Source: Cyclina sinensis (taxonomy: Eukaryota > Mollusca > Bivalvia > Venerida > Veneridae). From it: 64,000 nucleotides of DNA. A model generated the notes under the pieces. It was not told the origin of the DNA and did not search any database. It saw nothing but the letters and a program-made list of their open reading frames with translations. Made by a program: the position numbers and the translations under genes. Of this stretch, positions 14,201 through 25,478 are shown in pieces; within the stretch, counting starts at the first letter, position 1; each line of letters starts with the position of its first letter. The stretch covers positions 27,649,348-27,713,347 of the forward strand of contig JAAONU010000010.1 in assembly GCA_012932295.1 (NCBI GenBank), in the 5' to 3' direction.

Positions 14201-17200
14201 GACACGTAGAATGGTAGAGTAAACCTAACTGACATTTCAGCTCACCTGAGCGCAAGTTGGAAATCGGCATTTGCGCGTAGTCAGTCGTATTTTTTCGTGC
14301 GTCAGTAATTTCCTTCAAGGCCATCTCCTACTAAACCAGCTGCTCAAAAGTCATGAACATTCAATGAAATGTTCCTTGAATGGCCACTTTATATAATAAC
14401 TTTGAGAATTGAACTATGTGCAGAACCTGAGTTACGCAGGAAATTGAAAGATAACAACAACAAATTCTTGCCAAATCCTGAAGTTGAGATAAGTAAGACC
14501 TCGTATGGAAAATTGTAGTCAACTGTTTAAAAATTTCAACATTATTTAAGGGATTGCTTTGTCAAATGAACATTGTCTTCGTGGTAAGATAACCAATAAA
14601 ACATCTTTAAAAAATCAAAACAAAAAACAACAATAACAAGCTTTAAGATAAAATTTTCATCGTAAAAAAAGATGATCATTATTTTTAAATACAATTAATA
14701 CATGAGATTTGGGGTTCTTTGAAAACTTATATAATTATATAAATCAAATTGAAAACTTTCAAGAAAATTTACTCAGAAAGTGACCGCTTCTGTGTTCAAA
14801 AGTTTTCTAACTTATTGGAGCTGCTGATCTTACTTGGTCCAGTTTATCAATAGTCCAAACATTTATCAAGAGCTATAATGCGTTTATGAATTTTTTCACT
14901 GCTCGGAGCGGGCGAAGAAGCTTTACACCCCACAAAATCAAGTTTAAAATTCCAGTCAGACATCACCAAATCAAAATATTTGACCAATTCTCAAGAAGTA
15001 TCCACAGGTTCTAAACTAGTATGAGTGCTAACACTTCTAAGTGTTTGAACCAACCTAACCCATTTTAAATATACAACAAAGTATTAGTCAAACATTATCA
15101 GTATATTTCATTGGTATAAAATTGGTGTTCACAAGACTGTTCTGTGTTATAAGCTGTTGAGCTAGATTTTGAACCTAATTTGCCTAGATTAGAACTTGTC
15201 CGTGATAGCATAAGGGAAAACATTTTGTTAGAAGGGAGTTTTATGACGTCTGGCTCAAAAGTGTTGCCTCTTGAGTAAGCTAAAATTTTGTCGACGCACA
15301 TGGACAATAGTCGATCACAAAAGCTGTGATTTAAGAAGAAAATGTTTTGTCAATTCTATGGATTTATTTTTTGGCTAAAAATAAACGTATATAGTATTGT
15401 CTACATAGTATAACCTTAAAAAACGACTGATTTTGTGACACAATTATCCTCTTAATTAAGCTCATATCACAAAGGGACGTCTCTCTTATGACATTTTCAC
15501 GTTTTTAGGTTTATCATCATGACCAAGCACTTTATATGCGTGCAGAGAAAAAAAAAACCCTGTGAAATCAGACATGACAAATGTGAAAAAAAACTATATG
15601 GAAAAATATACACCAACCAAAATGATTCTATGAACGCTATAACGAATAGTTAAGACCACACATTGATGATTTATCAACTTAAGTAAGATGTGATATTCTG
15701 ACTTCATTCATATGACTTCCGTTTTTCATTACGAAAGAAATTACCCAACTGATGGAGAAACACGTTGAATTAAGACTATTTCATTTAAGACCAAATTTCT
15801 TCATAAGAAAGAATAACCAATGTTAAACATAAAATCTCAGAGATATTGTAACATTTATAAACAAATTAACAATCTTGTTACAAAAAAGAAAAACCTTCAA
15901 TCAAATAAAATAATAATAATTAAATATTTCCATTTATTTTTCGCTTTTCTCTAAAAACATATCAAATGAATACGGATTGCGTAATAGCAATCACAAAATA
16001 TGTACCATGTAACTTCCCTTATCAATAATCATTGTCGACACAGAGTTTATTTTGGGCTTAGAAAGGGCCGAAGAACGTAAAGAAACGTTTAAATTGTTTT
16101 CTAACTCAAATTATCTTGAATCTATAAAATCTTTATTGCATACATCAACCTGTGACATGTGTGTTGGAAATTAAACATTACACAATATTTATTCCCCTAA
16201 CGTATCGGTAATCCTAAAGATTATCTCGATTCAGAAATGTGTACCTCCTGATTACGTCCGCTGCGTCCGCTATTTAGGGCCTGCGAGATTAAACAATACT
16301 TCGGAGTACTGTTCTATATATGAAGTGCGATTTTGATATTGTATGCTAGAGAAACAGATTCTTATAAACCACATGCAATATTATTTTCATGATAGAACCA
16401 TCAGATGGCCTTCTAACCGACAAACACATATATCCTTGATGTTTCATATCTGTGGATTGTTAAATGAAGTTTTTTTTTGCAATATTTTCCATAGAATAAT
16501 TGTTTTCATTATATCAAATTTGCACGATGCTCTGATTAAAAAAAATAAATACAAGTACATATGACTAAAACAGAACCGTTATATAGGTGTCATTATAATC
16601 CTTTTTACTACATTCAAGAAATATTAACGGTAAAAACAATGATGATAACTCTGTTAGTGAAAATAACACGAATATTAAGATGAATAGCAAATGTATTATG
16701 CTAAGATCAATTTCTTTGAAAACGTAGCAGCATTCGTCTTTTCCGAAAGTAAGCCTGGTCCTATTACAACAATGTTTATTTTTTATACTGTACATACACT
16801 CTTATTTTACTCGTGTTAAAAACGGAAATGCCTAACGGTTAATAATAATAATAATAATAACAACACATTAACACCCGCATTCTTAAATACGACAACCAGA
16901 GCTGCGAAATATAATGCAAATTAACTTCTATACATTCTCAACTTTGGTTCATGTCTTCTCAATTTTATAGTTGAACAGAAAATCACTGCGATACATCAAG
17001 CGTTTAGGTTATGTATCCGGCTTGCATATGGCTTGTAGAATAGGGATCGGGAGTTTAATTTATCCATTCGCTTGTCCATCTCTTCAGGTACATCTCTTTC
17101 AAATTGTTAATATAGGTCTCATGTTAGAACATGAAACAATTATGATTGGATTGCTGGAGGAAATGGATAGATGGACATTATTTCAGATTAAGATTTTTGA

Positions 17201-17799
17201 TCTTTTCTGTTCAGTTTTAGAGTAACTTATATTTAACAAACACATTCATCATTTCTTCTTCAAGTGACACATTTCGGTTTTATTTTACAACATAAAAAAT
17301 TGAATGTTTGCGTTCATGAATTAATTTATACGTGTAATGCATATCTTATATAGCCTTGACACACTATATTTCATACTGTGATAAGATTACATGCAAGGAA
17401 AAAATGTTTGCCTAACTTTGTATTTCCAAATCCTGAACATTTATTCAGGGATATTTTCAAACGAAATATAAAATTGAAAAAATAAACAAATATTTGAATA
17501 GAGAGATTATAAATGTCTTATACTTGCACATATTCAAATATTTTCGCATGCAGAACGAATGAATGATTTTATTTTCAAGGCTTACTTGTTATTTCTTCAG
17601 TTATCTATCTTCATTTTGAAAGGCCCCCTCGCGTTATGAAAACACCGAACTACGTTTGTTACACCGTATGAAGTATTGTTAAAAGTATGACTATTTTTTC
17701 TTCCTCATTATCAATTTACAAATTGTTAAAACCTTTGTACAACTATTGATGATAACAATAACGTATACTCAATAAATCAATTAATTAATTGATCAGTCA
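11278..17799. other. AT-rich non-coding stretch
   Basis: No exon or mobile element was recognised over 6.5 kb. The open frames on both strands (for example 12031-12312 and 13495-13800) have no family resemblance and show the amino-acid composition of translated AT-rich DNA. A short (AAT)n run lies at 16840-16861. Confidence 0.45.
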
Positions 17800-17891
17800 G
17801 TAGGCCAATCAGTCAATAAGTCAGTCAATCAAGTCAGTCAGTCAGTCAGTCTCAAATCCATCCATCCATACATCCATCCATCCATCTATCC

Positions 17892-17936
<45 letters not shown>
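17800..17936. repeat. Compound tetranucleotide microsatellite
   Basis: Successive runs of CAGT, ATCC and CAAT four-base units lie next to each other. Such a compound array can arise by stepwise point mutation and slippage of one starting motif. Confidence 0.9.
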
Positions 17937-18537
17937 CTTGCCTAAACGAGAGTCGTTTGCCTGCAGAATGCAGTAAACTGCATACAAATGTTTAAAACAA
18001 CTGCTGTGTCAATTCTCTTTTGCAAATTTTGTTTCATTCTTTGTACTAAGATGAAAAGTTGTTGAAATAATTTATTAGTCATCAGAAGACAGTGGTATGA
18101 CACATAAGGGAGGGTAAAAAGCTTTCTAGACACTGACAACAAATGATAATTGTTTGCTCCTAAAACTTTTTTTTTCCGTTAGGTACAGCAATCAAGAAAG
18201 AGAAAAAATAGTTGAAGTTACACACAGATTACAAAAACATAAGCTGAATTTGGAAATAACATGTATATTATATAAAGGATATAAACAAGAGTCTGACTAT
18301 TTCTTTTACTATACATACCATTTTCATACTGTCGTATATGCAAGAGAAATGGAGGCCTCTTTGACCTTCCCTTTACTTATTGAATTCCCATTATAATCAG
18401 ATAGTCAAGATAAATTTAAGGAGCGCAATATCTTAATCTCTGTGCGAAGATCTCGTGCATATACCCCAGAGCAAATTTAAAAAAAAGAAGAAGAACGTTT
18501 TCTTGCAAATTATTCAAATGCACACGGTTTAAACTAA

Positions 18538-18948
18538 AGCGACTGACTCACAAATGAGCCGACGATGAAAAATAAAGAAAATGTTCTAACATCTTAAAAT
18601 TGTTGCTGTAATTGTGAAGAACATATTTAAACTAAGTTACTGACTCATTTTTTTGATACAGAAAAACATCAAAATAGAAAGTTTTACACACTTTTATCGG
18701 TACAAAAATTAACCCGTTAATCACGGGGTAGATACTTTAGTTTTAACATTAATGTTGACGAATTGTAACGTCTAAATCGAAGCACTATATAATAATGACC
18801 GAAAGGTCGTGGATTCGAATCCTGGTTAAGTCATTATTTTCAGTTTTCATGGTATATAGAAGCATAACATTACTTTTTCCAAATTATGTTAAATTCTCTT
18901 ACATTTTAAAGAAAAAAAAAAACAGCAAAATTGTGCGAGTCAGTCGCT
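18538..18948. mobile_element. TTAA-flanked MITE with tRNA-like core, copy 1
   Basis: A 411-bp element whose ends, AGCGACTGACTCACAA and the complement of TTGTGCGAGTCAGTCGCT, form terminal inverted repeats. It is flanked by CTAA at 18534-18537 and TTAA at 18949-18952, one change from a TTAA target duplication. Its body matches the copy at 56357-56766 from end to end. A B-box-like GGATTCGAATCC sits near 18812, but the A-box seen in the other copy has decayed. No protein is encoded. TTAA duplications are typical of piggyBac-type transposition, so it may be mobilised by such an enzyme encoded elsewhere; that is inference. Confidence 0.88.
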
Positions 18949-18949
18949 T

Positions 18950-19979
18950 TAAAGAACATGAACATGTGGTATACTGGTTGCCATCAAAATATTAAAGATA
19001 TGACTTTAAGTCTGTTATCTGCGATGTGTACAGTTCCTAATGTCATCAACAAATACACACTATTTATACACATTTATAATCATTTGCCTTTTTTAACGTC
19101 CTGTCCAATTCATACATACTTTTTAATGGACTTTTTGTCTTCAAATTCTCTATTTGTCTTGTAATTGAAATTTCTTTGAACAGATATTATTATGTCACGT
19201 GTTTGTGAAGTATCATATGATATTTATTGTACATATTATAACGAACTATTATATAAACTTACCAGTTTTTATAAAATGGTTGATTTTATATCGCCGGATT
19301 TAATTTGACTTCTACCCCAAGCCACTTAATTAAGCGCTTATACTTTCGATGTACATGCGAAATCTACCTACTATGAAGTTTGTTTTTCTTTTTTTTCTTT
19401 TTTTTAATTTAGAATGGGCATTTGTGTAAATAACAAGTGGACGAAGGTAACTCCAAATTTTATGACCAAAAGAATGTTTATGTTTTCATGATAAAAGATT
19501 CCTATTGTAAGTTTGCTTTTTCTTGTATGCATGTACCATTATTTTCCTTTCAGTAGAAACCAATCACAGTATATAAAATGGTTATGAAATTAGCAAACAC
19601 GAAAGTAATAAATTTACGTCTTCGTATTTTAAGATGTTGAGAGATTAAACACAACAGGTAGTAAATAATATGCCTAACTCTAGACATCAAATGTATAGAG
19701 GTTTTTGATATGAAGTACATATTTTTATTTTACGTTACAAATGAAAACAACTAGAAATTTCCGTGCAGTATTTTTGCAAGACATGCCATGCGTAACTAGT
19801 TTCGCTGCTGGCTCATTCTAGAAAAGACGAAACGTGATAAGCTGCAAAGTTTAATGATTCTATCACGAAAACAACTAAAATATTAGTATGCCATAAGTAA
19901 AATCATTCCTTTAGAGTGATATGTGCCAAAGACTACTCATCTATTTATCAATTTCTGTTTATTTATCGTCGGTTTCTCT
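18950..19979. other. Non-coding stretch
   Basis: AT-rich with a pyrimidine tract near 19385-19408. No gene or mobile element recognised. Confidence 0.45.
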
Positions 19980-20230
19980 TTCCCATATGACCTACGCTCC
20001 CTGCAGAGATTCGTTATTTTATGTTGAGGGGATAGTGCAAGATACAGAAAGCATTCTGTTCTAGACACAACTCTGGTTCTTTTGCAAGCACAGTGTACAG
20101 CACTAATGCATTGAATCTCGGTTTTACGTATCATCCGAAAGACAATTAGTAATGTTAGTGGAGGTTCGGGGGTCGATTTCGAGACCACTGCGTTACCAGT
20201 CCAGCGTATTTCAACTGAACTACTGTTCCG
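19980..20230 (-). mobile_element. tRNA-derived SINE, copy related to 31981-32245
   Basis: On the minus strand it starts with a tRNA-like head (AGTTCAGTTG..., then CTGGACTGGTAACGCAGTGG, then a B-box-like TCGAAATCGACCCCC). It continues with a core holding AGTGCTGTACACTG and ends near the motif CATATGGG. The same succession of blocks is found on the plus strand at 31981-32245, which defines a family. Layout and core resemble V-type or Deu-type SINEs described from molluscs; the exact family is not established here. Confidence 0.75.
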
Positions 20231-20339
20231 CTAAAATTCATATTTTTGGAAAAAAAGTAATTTCCTGCCAAAATTTCAAATTGCTCTGGTGGCAATTTTT
20301 CTTCGCGTGACCAGAAGAAGGAGAATTCTTTAAAACCCT

Positions 20340-20403
20340 ATTAAAAAAAAATAAAAAATAAAAAAAAAAATAAAAAAAACAACAACAAAAAAATAAAAAA
20401 AAG
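20340..20403. repeat. A-rich tract
   Basis: An A-rich low-complexity run, interrupted mostly by T and then C, about 64 bp long. Confidence 0.85.
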
Positions 20404-20536
20404 GTTTCCGATCAATAAGTCATGAACAACATAACTCTATACTCTCAAACTTAAGAAAAATGAAGGGCATAAAAGTGAATGAACCTTATCATTTTGTAGT
20501 TAACCTGGTCTAAAAACATCGCAAGATTACACTGTA

Positions 20537-20568
20537 AAAAAAGGGGGGGGGGGTTGGGGGGGGGGGGT
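20537..20568. repeat. A-run followed by G-rich tract
   Basis: Runs of 10 and 10 G residues separated by TT. The G-runs could form a G-quadruplex in single strands; this is inferred from composition only. Confidence 0.8.
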
Positions 20569-21883
20569 AGATCATTAGCCTTAGAACAACTGAATTCAGG
20601 ACTCCCAAGCTTCATAGAATCCTTGTGCTTGATAAGTAGTTACATCCTTTTGTGACACAATGTAATAGCACGAAAGGTCTATCATTTTCAAAAACGGTTT
20701 CCTAAATAATACTCCAGAAACATTTAGGTCCGGAACATCAAACTATAAACGATAGCCAGGCATGACAAGAAGAAAACTACTATGATTTTATTCCACACAG
20801 TCAAAGGTCAAGCTCACAGGCGCATGTACCTCAAAATTAGTTTCGAATCAATCACTCAAGAGAAACTGAACTCCGGACCCTCTTTTTTACAGAATGCATA
20901 AACTAGGTGAGTAGATAAATGATTGTGCGGCAACTTTGTCAAAGGGTACACTTAATAGAAATTATCAATGGATTACGTAACTTAGATTTTACGAATATGA
21001 CTATTTTCGCGGTCAGCATCAGTCAGCTCTACAAACACCTCTGCCTTTTGCTTTCTTGCGACTTCTGGAAAAAAAATCTTTTGTGGCGTAGATAACTAGA
21101 ACGGAAGCAATACTGTATGCACTGCTTACGCAGAGAATACAAAAAGAAATAAATTAACTATGAATCTGTTGTCAGTCGCTTAACGAGAGCAAAGCTAAAA
21201 AAAAGTTCTAAGAGTACTTTGAAGTAGCAGCCTTAGACATGATTATGTAACTTGTAATCAAAGTTCGGTTGAAAAACCGTATTAAAGCAGTGTCAAGAAA
21301 CTTTTTTTTAAATCGAAGATCATATTTGCTAGGCGATGAAGGGCGAAGGCGTCTATCCCTATAAAAAAATATGCTTACTCAATTTATGTGATGGTACGAA
21401 AAACAAAACCTTTATCTTAAAGTAAGCATTTCTTTCTGTTTAAAGGGAGAAAACTTTATAACATTTTCCGATATTTTGCAACAGAGTATTTATTCTGTAT
21501 TAATACGATTTACACATGCACTATTTTGTTATCTGTTACGACTTTCATGCAAAAGACGTACGGTGTGCCTCATCTACATGACATTTCACATGAATGACTA
21601 TCAACTTGTTTCATTTGTCAGTTATATTTTTCCCTGCATGAATATCAAACTGTCTTTGCATGTTTCAAACGCTCGTCCGGTCGTTTTTTCGTTCATTCTT
21701 TCATTCGTTTCTTCCTTATTTTGTCCTTCGTCCTATTGTCTGATTTTTTCTCGCCTTTCAATTAATTTATATAATGTTAACAGTTTTGTTTTAAGGATGA
21801 ACTTTTTCGTGCCATTAAGAAAAAGAAAACATCGAAAACATAAAGAAAGAGAGATTATAACGTAATCGACCGTTAGTTTGTTG
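20569..21883. other. Non-coding stretch
   Basis: The largest open frame (21476-21865, 129 residues) is hydrophobic and Phe/Ser-rich, has no recognised domain and no splice or promoter context, and is probably chance. Nothing else is seen. Confidence 0.45.
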
Positions 21884-23350
21884 TAAGGCCCCCTCACACA
21901 TGGGCGAATATCCCCAACGTCAACTTGCGTTTACTCACGAATAGCACGTCAGCAAATTTCGTTGCAATTAGTATATGTACGTTGCACATCGTTGGTGGTG
22001 TTCGTTTGCATTCGTTTTTGAGCTTAAGAGTTCGTCGCGATTAGTGTTTTTCGTCGGAAAATTTTAAGCATGTTGAAAAATTTGTGGCGATTAAAAATTT
22101 CGTCTTTCATTCGTTGTAATTCGTTTTGATGCGTTAACTGATCGGTAAGTCTTCGCATAGCATTCGTTAATTGGCGCTAGAGGTCGCAGGCATTCTGGGT
22201 GAAATCAGCTAATTTGCATATCAAGCGATCGCGAACGATCCAATGACGAATTTCTACGAACATTTGCGAACTTGTACGAAGGAAAGCGAATGGTTACGTG
22301 TTATCACTAATTGAATCCGAAATTTCATGATGAATGAAAACGAATTGTTACGATATGTAAACATTCAAAAAACGTATAACATACGCTTGCATACGAATCA
22401 TAACGACGGATAAATACTTCATGCGAATAATAAAGCACCCAAAATTCCTTGAGCTTTGAGACATATGTATGTCCTGATTTCTTTGAATAAAAAAAATAGA
22501 ATAAAAATCATTTGAGGTTACAACGTCAACATGGAAGTTTCAGAAAACCTCATGTTACAGTATGTGGCTGCTATGGCCCACCAAGAAGTATTTCAGCAAC
22601 AAATTAACATTTATAAATTCATTAGAAACCGGTTAAGGCGAAGGAGAGGAGCAAGAGCACGTCGAATCTGGATAAGACCATGGTTACATCCGGAGAGAAG
22701 GCTGCAATTCGGCATTTATGACCAACTTATGCTTGAACTCAGAAGAGAAGATCCAAGAACCTTCAAGAAATTTCTATGCATGCCAACTGAAATGTATGAC
22801 GAAATATTCGGAAGGGTCCGCCATCGCCTCTTAAAACAACACACCCTTCAACACACTTCAACACAAGCCTTTCTGGTCTTCACACTTCAACACAAGCCTT
22901 TCTGGTCTTGGATCCTCTTCCCCTTCCCCTCGGCATATTTATTACACTTTGAAATGGTCAGATTAATTACACAGCATCCACAGCGATGTAAATAAAAATG
23001 AGTCGACTGTATATATAGATTTCATTGGTTGAATACGTGAACACCCTTTCGGAAAGCTTCGGACAGGTTCGGAAACATGCGCATAATTGCGCTTAGGTTC
23101 GTATATGTGCGTTCCTATTCGCTAATGGAAAAACAAAGTTCAGTTGCGCAATCCAACGTATCATACCGAATAAAAGCAACTGTTCGTCATAATCCGCATA
23201 TCATTCGCAAGACATATTTTTCCTACGTTTAACTGCCGTTATTTTACGAGCAATGTAAACAGTTTTCGGTCAAAATTCGCCAGAATTTACACTTTTATCC
23301 TATTCGCAATGGTGCGTTTGATGGATTCGCCCATGTGTGAGGAGGCTTAT
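21884..23350 (+). mobile_element. PIF/Harbinger DNA transposon, internally deleted
   Basis: The two ends are inverted repeats. From about 21887 the plus strand reads GGCCCCCTCACACATGGGCG, and the complement of the sequence ending at 23346 reads GCCTCCTCACACATGGGCG; they match over 22 bp with one difference. A TAA lies just outside the left end and TTATAA outside the right, close to the TWA target duplication of PIF/Harbinger elements, though the boundary is ambiguous. The single substantial open frame is the N-terminal part of a Harbinger transposase. At 1.46 kb the element lacks the DDE catalytic part, so it could move only with help in trans. Confidence 0.82.
22531..22995 (+). pseudogene. 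Truncated Harbinger-type transposase, N-terminal part
   Basis: A 154-residue open frame from an ATG. Residues about 40-105 carry the block that precedes the DDE domain in HARBI1-like transposases: RRIWIRPWLHPERRLQFGIY, then LMLELRREDPRTFKKFLCMP, then EMYDEIFGRVRHRLLKQHT. After about residue 105 the homology stops, and the frame runs into a 28-bp direct duplication (ACACTTCAACACAAGCCTTT twice, 22850-22910) and unrelated residues. All catalytic Asp/Glu residues are absent. The start was chosen because the family sequence begins close after it. It lies inside the TIR-bounded element and is very unlikely to be an active enzyme. Confidence 0.8.
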
Positions 23351-23423
23351 AATTCTTAACAATTAATGCCTTCGACTGGCATAATAAATAAAAAATGTAA
23401 ATTCATATTTAAAATCCTTTCAA
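23351..23423. other. Short spacer between two transposons
   Basis: AT-rich DNA between the Harbinger element and the left TTAA of the next element. Confidence 0.6.
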
Positions 23424-23489
23424 TTAAAGGCCGGGGCTCATTTCAGTGAATTACCGGCCGGCAGCCAATTAAGCATATAAGGTTTATAA

Positions 23490-23520
23490 GGAGGAGCTTA
23501 GTATAAAAATACTACCTGTA
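23490..23520 (+). promoter_or_regulatory. Putative promoter of the TTAA element open frame
   Basis: A CCAATT motif near 23464 is followed by ATATAAGG/TTATAAGG and AGTATAAAAAT near 23503, in the region 5' of the open frame that starts at 23948. The same arrangement is present in inverse at 25915-25965 in the inner copy. It is a candidate polymerase II promoter by motif only. Confidence 0.4.
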
Positions 23521-23947
23521 GAGAGAGAGCAGACGCTGTGTAATCTGATAATGTAAACACAGAAAATTCGTCTGCTAAGTAAGTTTCAGAGTGAATGAAA
23601 ATACTGTTTTTCATTTGTAACTGGCCTGTTCATCATGTCCTTAAGTATTCCGTACATGTTGCATTTTTGCCATAAATGCATGCTTTTATCACCAGTTAAT
23701 TCAATTTTAAAGCTTGGAGATCTATCCTGGGTTGTCTATCCATTTTTAAATGTGTTAATTCTTTGAACTTAGCTTTGAAACTGAGACAATGACTAGGTAA
23801 TTATTTCAGTATACAGAACCTCCTATCTAAAAGACATAAATTATACTGGATACACACCAGCAAAGAATGTCACAGAATTTTGATAAATACCATTAGTTCT
23901 GATAATTGCAAGGAAAACAGAGTATGCTGAGCAAGTGATGATAGAAA

Positions 23948-24316
23948 ATGGCTGATAAAATAAGAATAACAATAGATGTATCACAGGAACAGTTAGAAAC
24001 TATTGAAAGTTTATTTTTGCATTATGACTGGGAATACATTAAAAGTAGAAGACAAATAATTTCAACAGAAAACTTGGAAACTTCAACTGTGACAAATTCT
24101 TGTACTCAGACATCTGCAGATGGAGAAGAGTTGGTCATTGGAGTGCCGGAAGTAAATAGGTTTCATATTCAGCAAAATGAAGATGAGGAGGAATGTGTAT
24201 ATTGTTATTGTAGACCATGTATAGTAAGCAAAAAGAACCGCCAGTTATGGTGGGAAACTGAAAATTATGAACCTAGTGATAGAAATCATGGCTTAAAGGC
24301 CGGGGTACAACTATAA
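23948..24316 (+). pseudogene. Acidic/Cys-rich protein of the TTAA element, outer copy (interrupted)
   Basis: A frame starting MADKIRITIDVSQEQLETIE. The first half is acidic and predicted helical. Residues about 85-95 hold a Cys cluster, CVYCYCRPC, suggesting metal binding. A Trp-rich run, LWWETENYEPSDRNHGL, follows. The frame is cut at the TTAA by the inner copy, so the last residues are transposon-end sequence. Past the insertion it would resume at 26003 with KEKYKRFWK and then reach a stop. A further protein-like run (MMFHRNVWNDPRYREKK) lies one frame over in both copies, which points to an older shared one-base shift. The function is not recognised; the Cys/Trp module is reminiscent of C-terminal modules in repetitive genes of cnidarians and molluscs. 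Confidence 0.7.
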
Positions 24317-24322
24317 AAGGGG
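24306..24322 (+). promoter_or_regulatory. TATA-like box at the other end of the TTAA element
   Basis: CTATAAAAGGGG lies 14 bp inside the inner element's left end and, inverted, at the right end of the outer copy (26808-26820). It faces inward, opposite to the other promoter-like end, so the element may have promoters at both termini. A 60-residue open frame (24578-24760, and inverted at 26371-26553) lies in front of it and is identical in both copies, but it is not recognised. Confidence 0.35.
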
Positions 24323-25163
24323 ATCAGGTAGAGAAATGGCTACTCTGTTTTTGTACACTGAGCAAGCAACATCATAGGTTTAAATAAAGATTTAATGGCT
24401 GTTAAACATCACACTTGTTTGAAATTTAGCACAAATGTTCTTTAGCATCATTGTCACAAGTTCTGAAGAAATTAAGTTCACTAGTTCTCTGGAAGTGTGA
24501 CTTCCAGGAAAAAAATATATGCTGTCTGCTACAGAATTTGAATTTACCTCTCAAATGATTGGCAGTTTCTCCATTGGATGAGAACTAATTATATTGCAGC
24601 TGTTGTAGTGAGTCACACACACTCTGTATCACTTGACATAAGGCGGGAAAATTCCACGTGTTTTATCATGTTTTATCTACAGATGGTAAATACTGAATTG
24701 CTAAGGTCATTATTCCCTGTGTTTTGTAAAAGAAAAGGACTGCTAGCAGAAACTGAATAAAGACTGAATTTAATCATTGAAAGAACTATTTACTCTTGAC
24801 TGCATTATTTTAGCAATGTTAGTAAAACACTAATCATCAGTTGGTAGCTAATTTGCTTCTTCTAATTCCTAAATATAAAAGCTTGCTTGAAAGTGGTAAC
24901 TGTTATTACTCCCACAAATGACCCAAGTAAGGTATTCCAGGAATATTTGGAAGCCATTGACGAACAATATTCAAAACACATTTAGACATAATGTCTCTTC
25001 TGTGCCAAACACATTTTTTCATCGTAGGGTCACTTTACAAAGCCATTATTTTTTTCTCTCTGTACCTTGGGTCATTCCAAACATTTTTATGGAACATCAT
25101 TTCCAGAAACGCTTGTATTTCTCTTTTCTTAAGCCATGATTTCCATCACTAGGTTCATAATTT

Positions 25164-25478
25164 TCAGTTTCCCACCATAACTGGCGGTATCTTTTCTCTT
25201 ACTATACATGGTCTACAATAACAATATACACATTCCTCCTCATCTTCATTTTGCTGAATATGAAACCTATTTACTTCCGGCACTCCAATGACCAACTCTT
25301 CTCCATCTGCAAATGTCTGAGTACAAGAATTTGTCACAGTTGAAGTTTCCAAGTTTTCTGTTGAAATTATTTGTCTTCTACTTTCAATGTATTCCCAGTC
25401 ATAATGCAAAAATAAACTTTCAATAGTTTCTAACTGTTCCTGTGATACATCTATTGTTATTCTTATTTTATCAGCCAT
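25164..25478 (-). pseudogene. Acidic/Cys-rich protein of the TTAA element, inner copy (frameshifted)
   Basis: The counterpart of the frame at 23948, nearly identical through the CVYCYCRPC cluster. A one-base insertion after the CIV residues then sends it out of frame (REKIPPVMVGN, stop), although the DNA for the WWETENYEP block is still present. The two copies are therefore broken in different ways: the outer by insertion, the inner by frameshift. Whether the ancestral product took part in transposition is unknown. Confidence 0.65.

Noticed and set aside
18780..18835. Functional tRNA gene
   Set aside because: Only the B-box is good; it sits inside a MITE and lacks the A-box and acceptor stem.
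21476..21865. 129-residue membrane-like protein
   Set aside because: Composition of translated AT-rich DNA, no recognised domain, no exon or promoter context.
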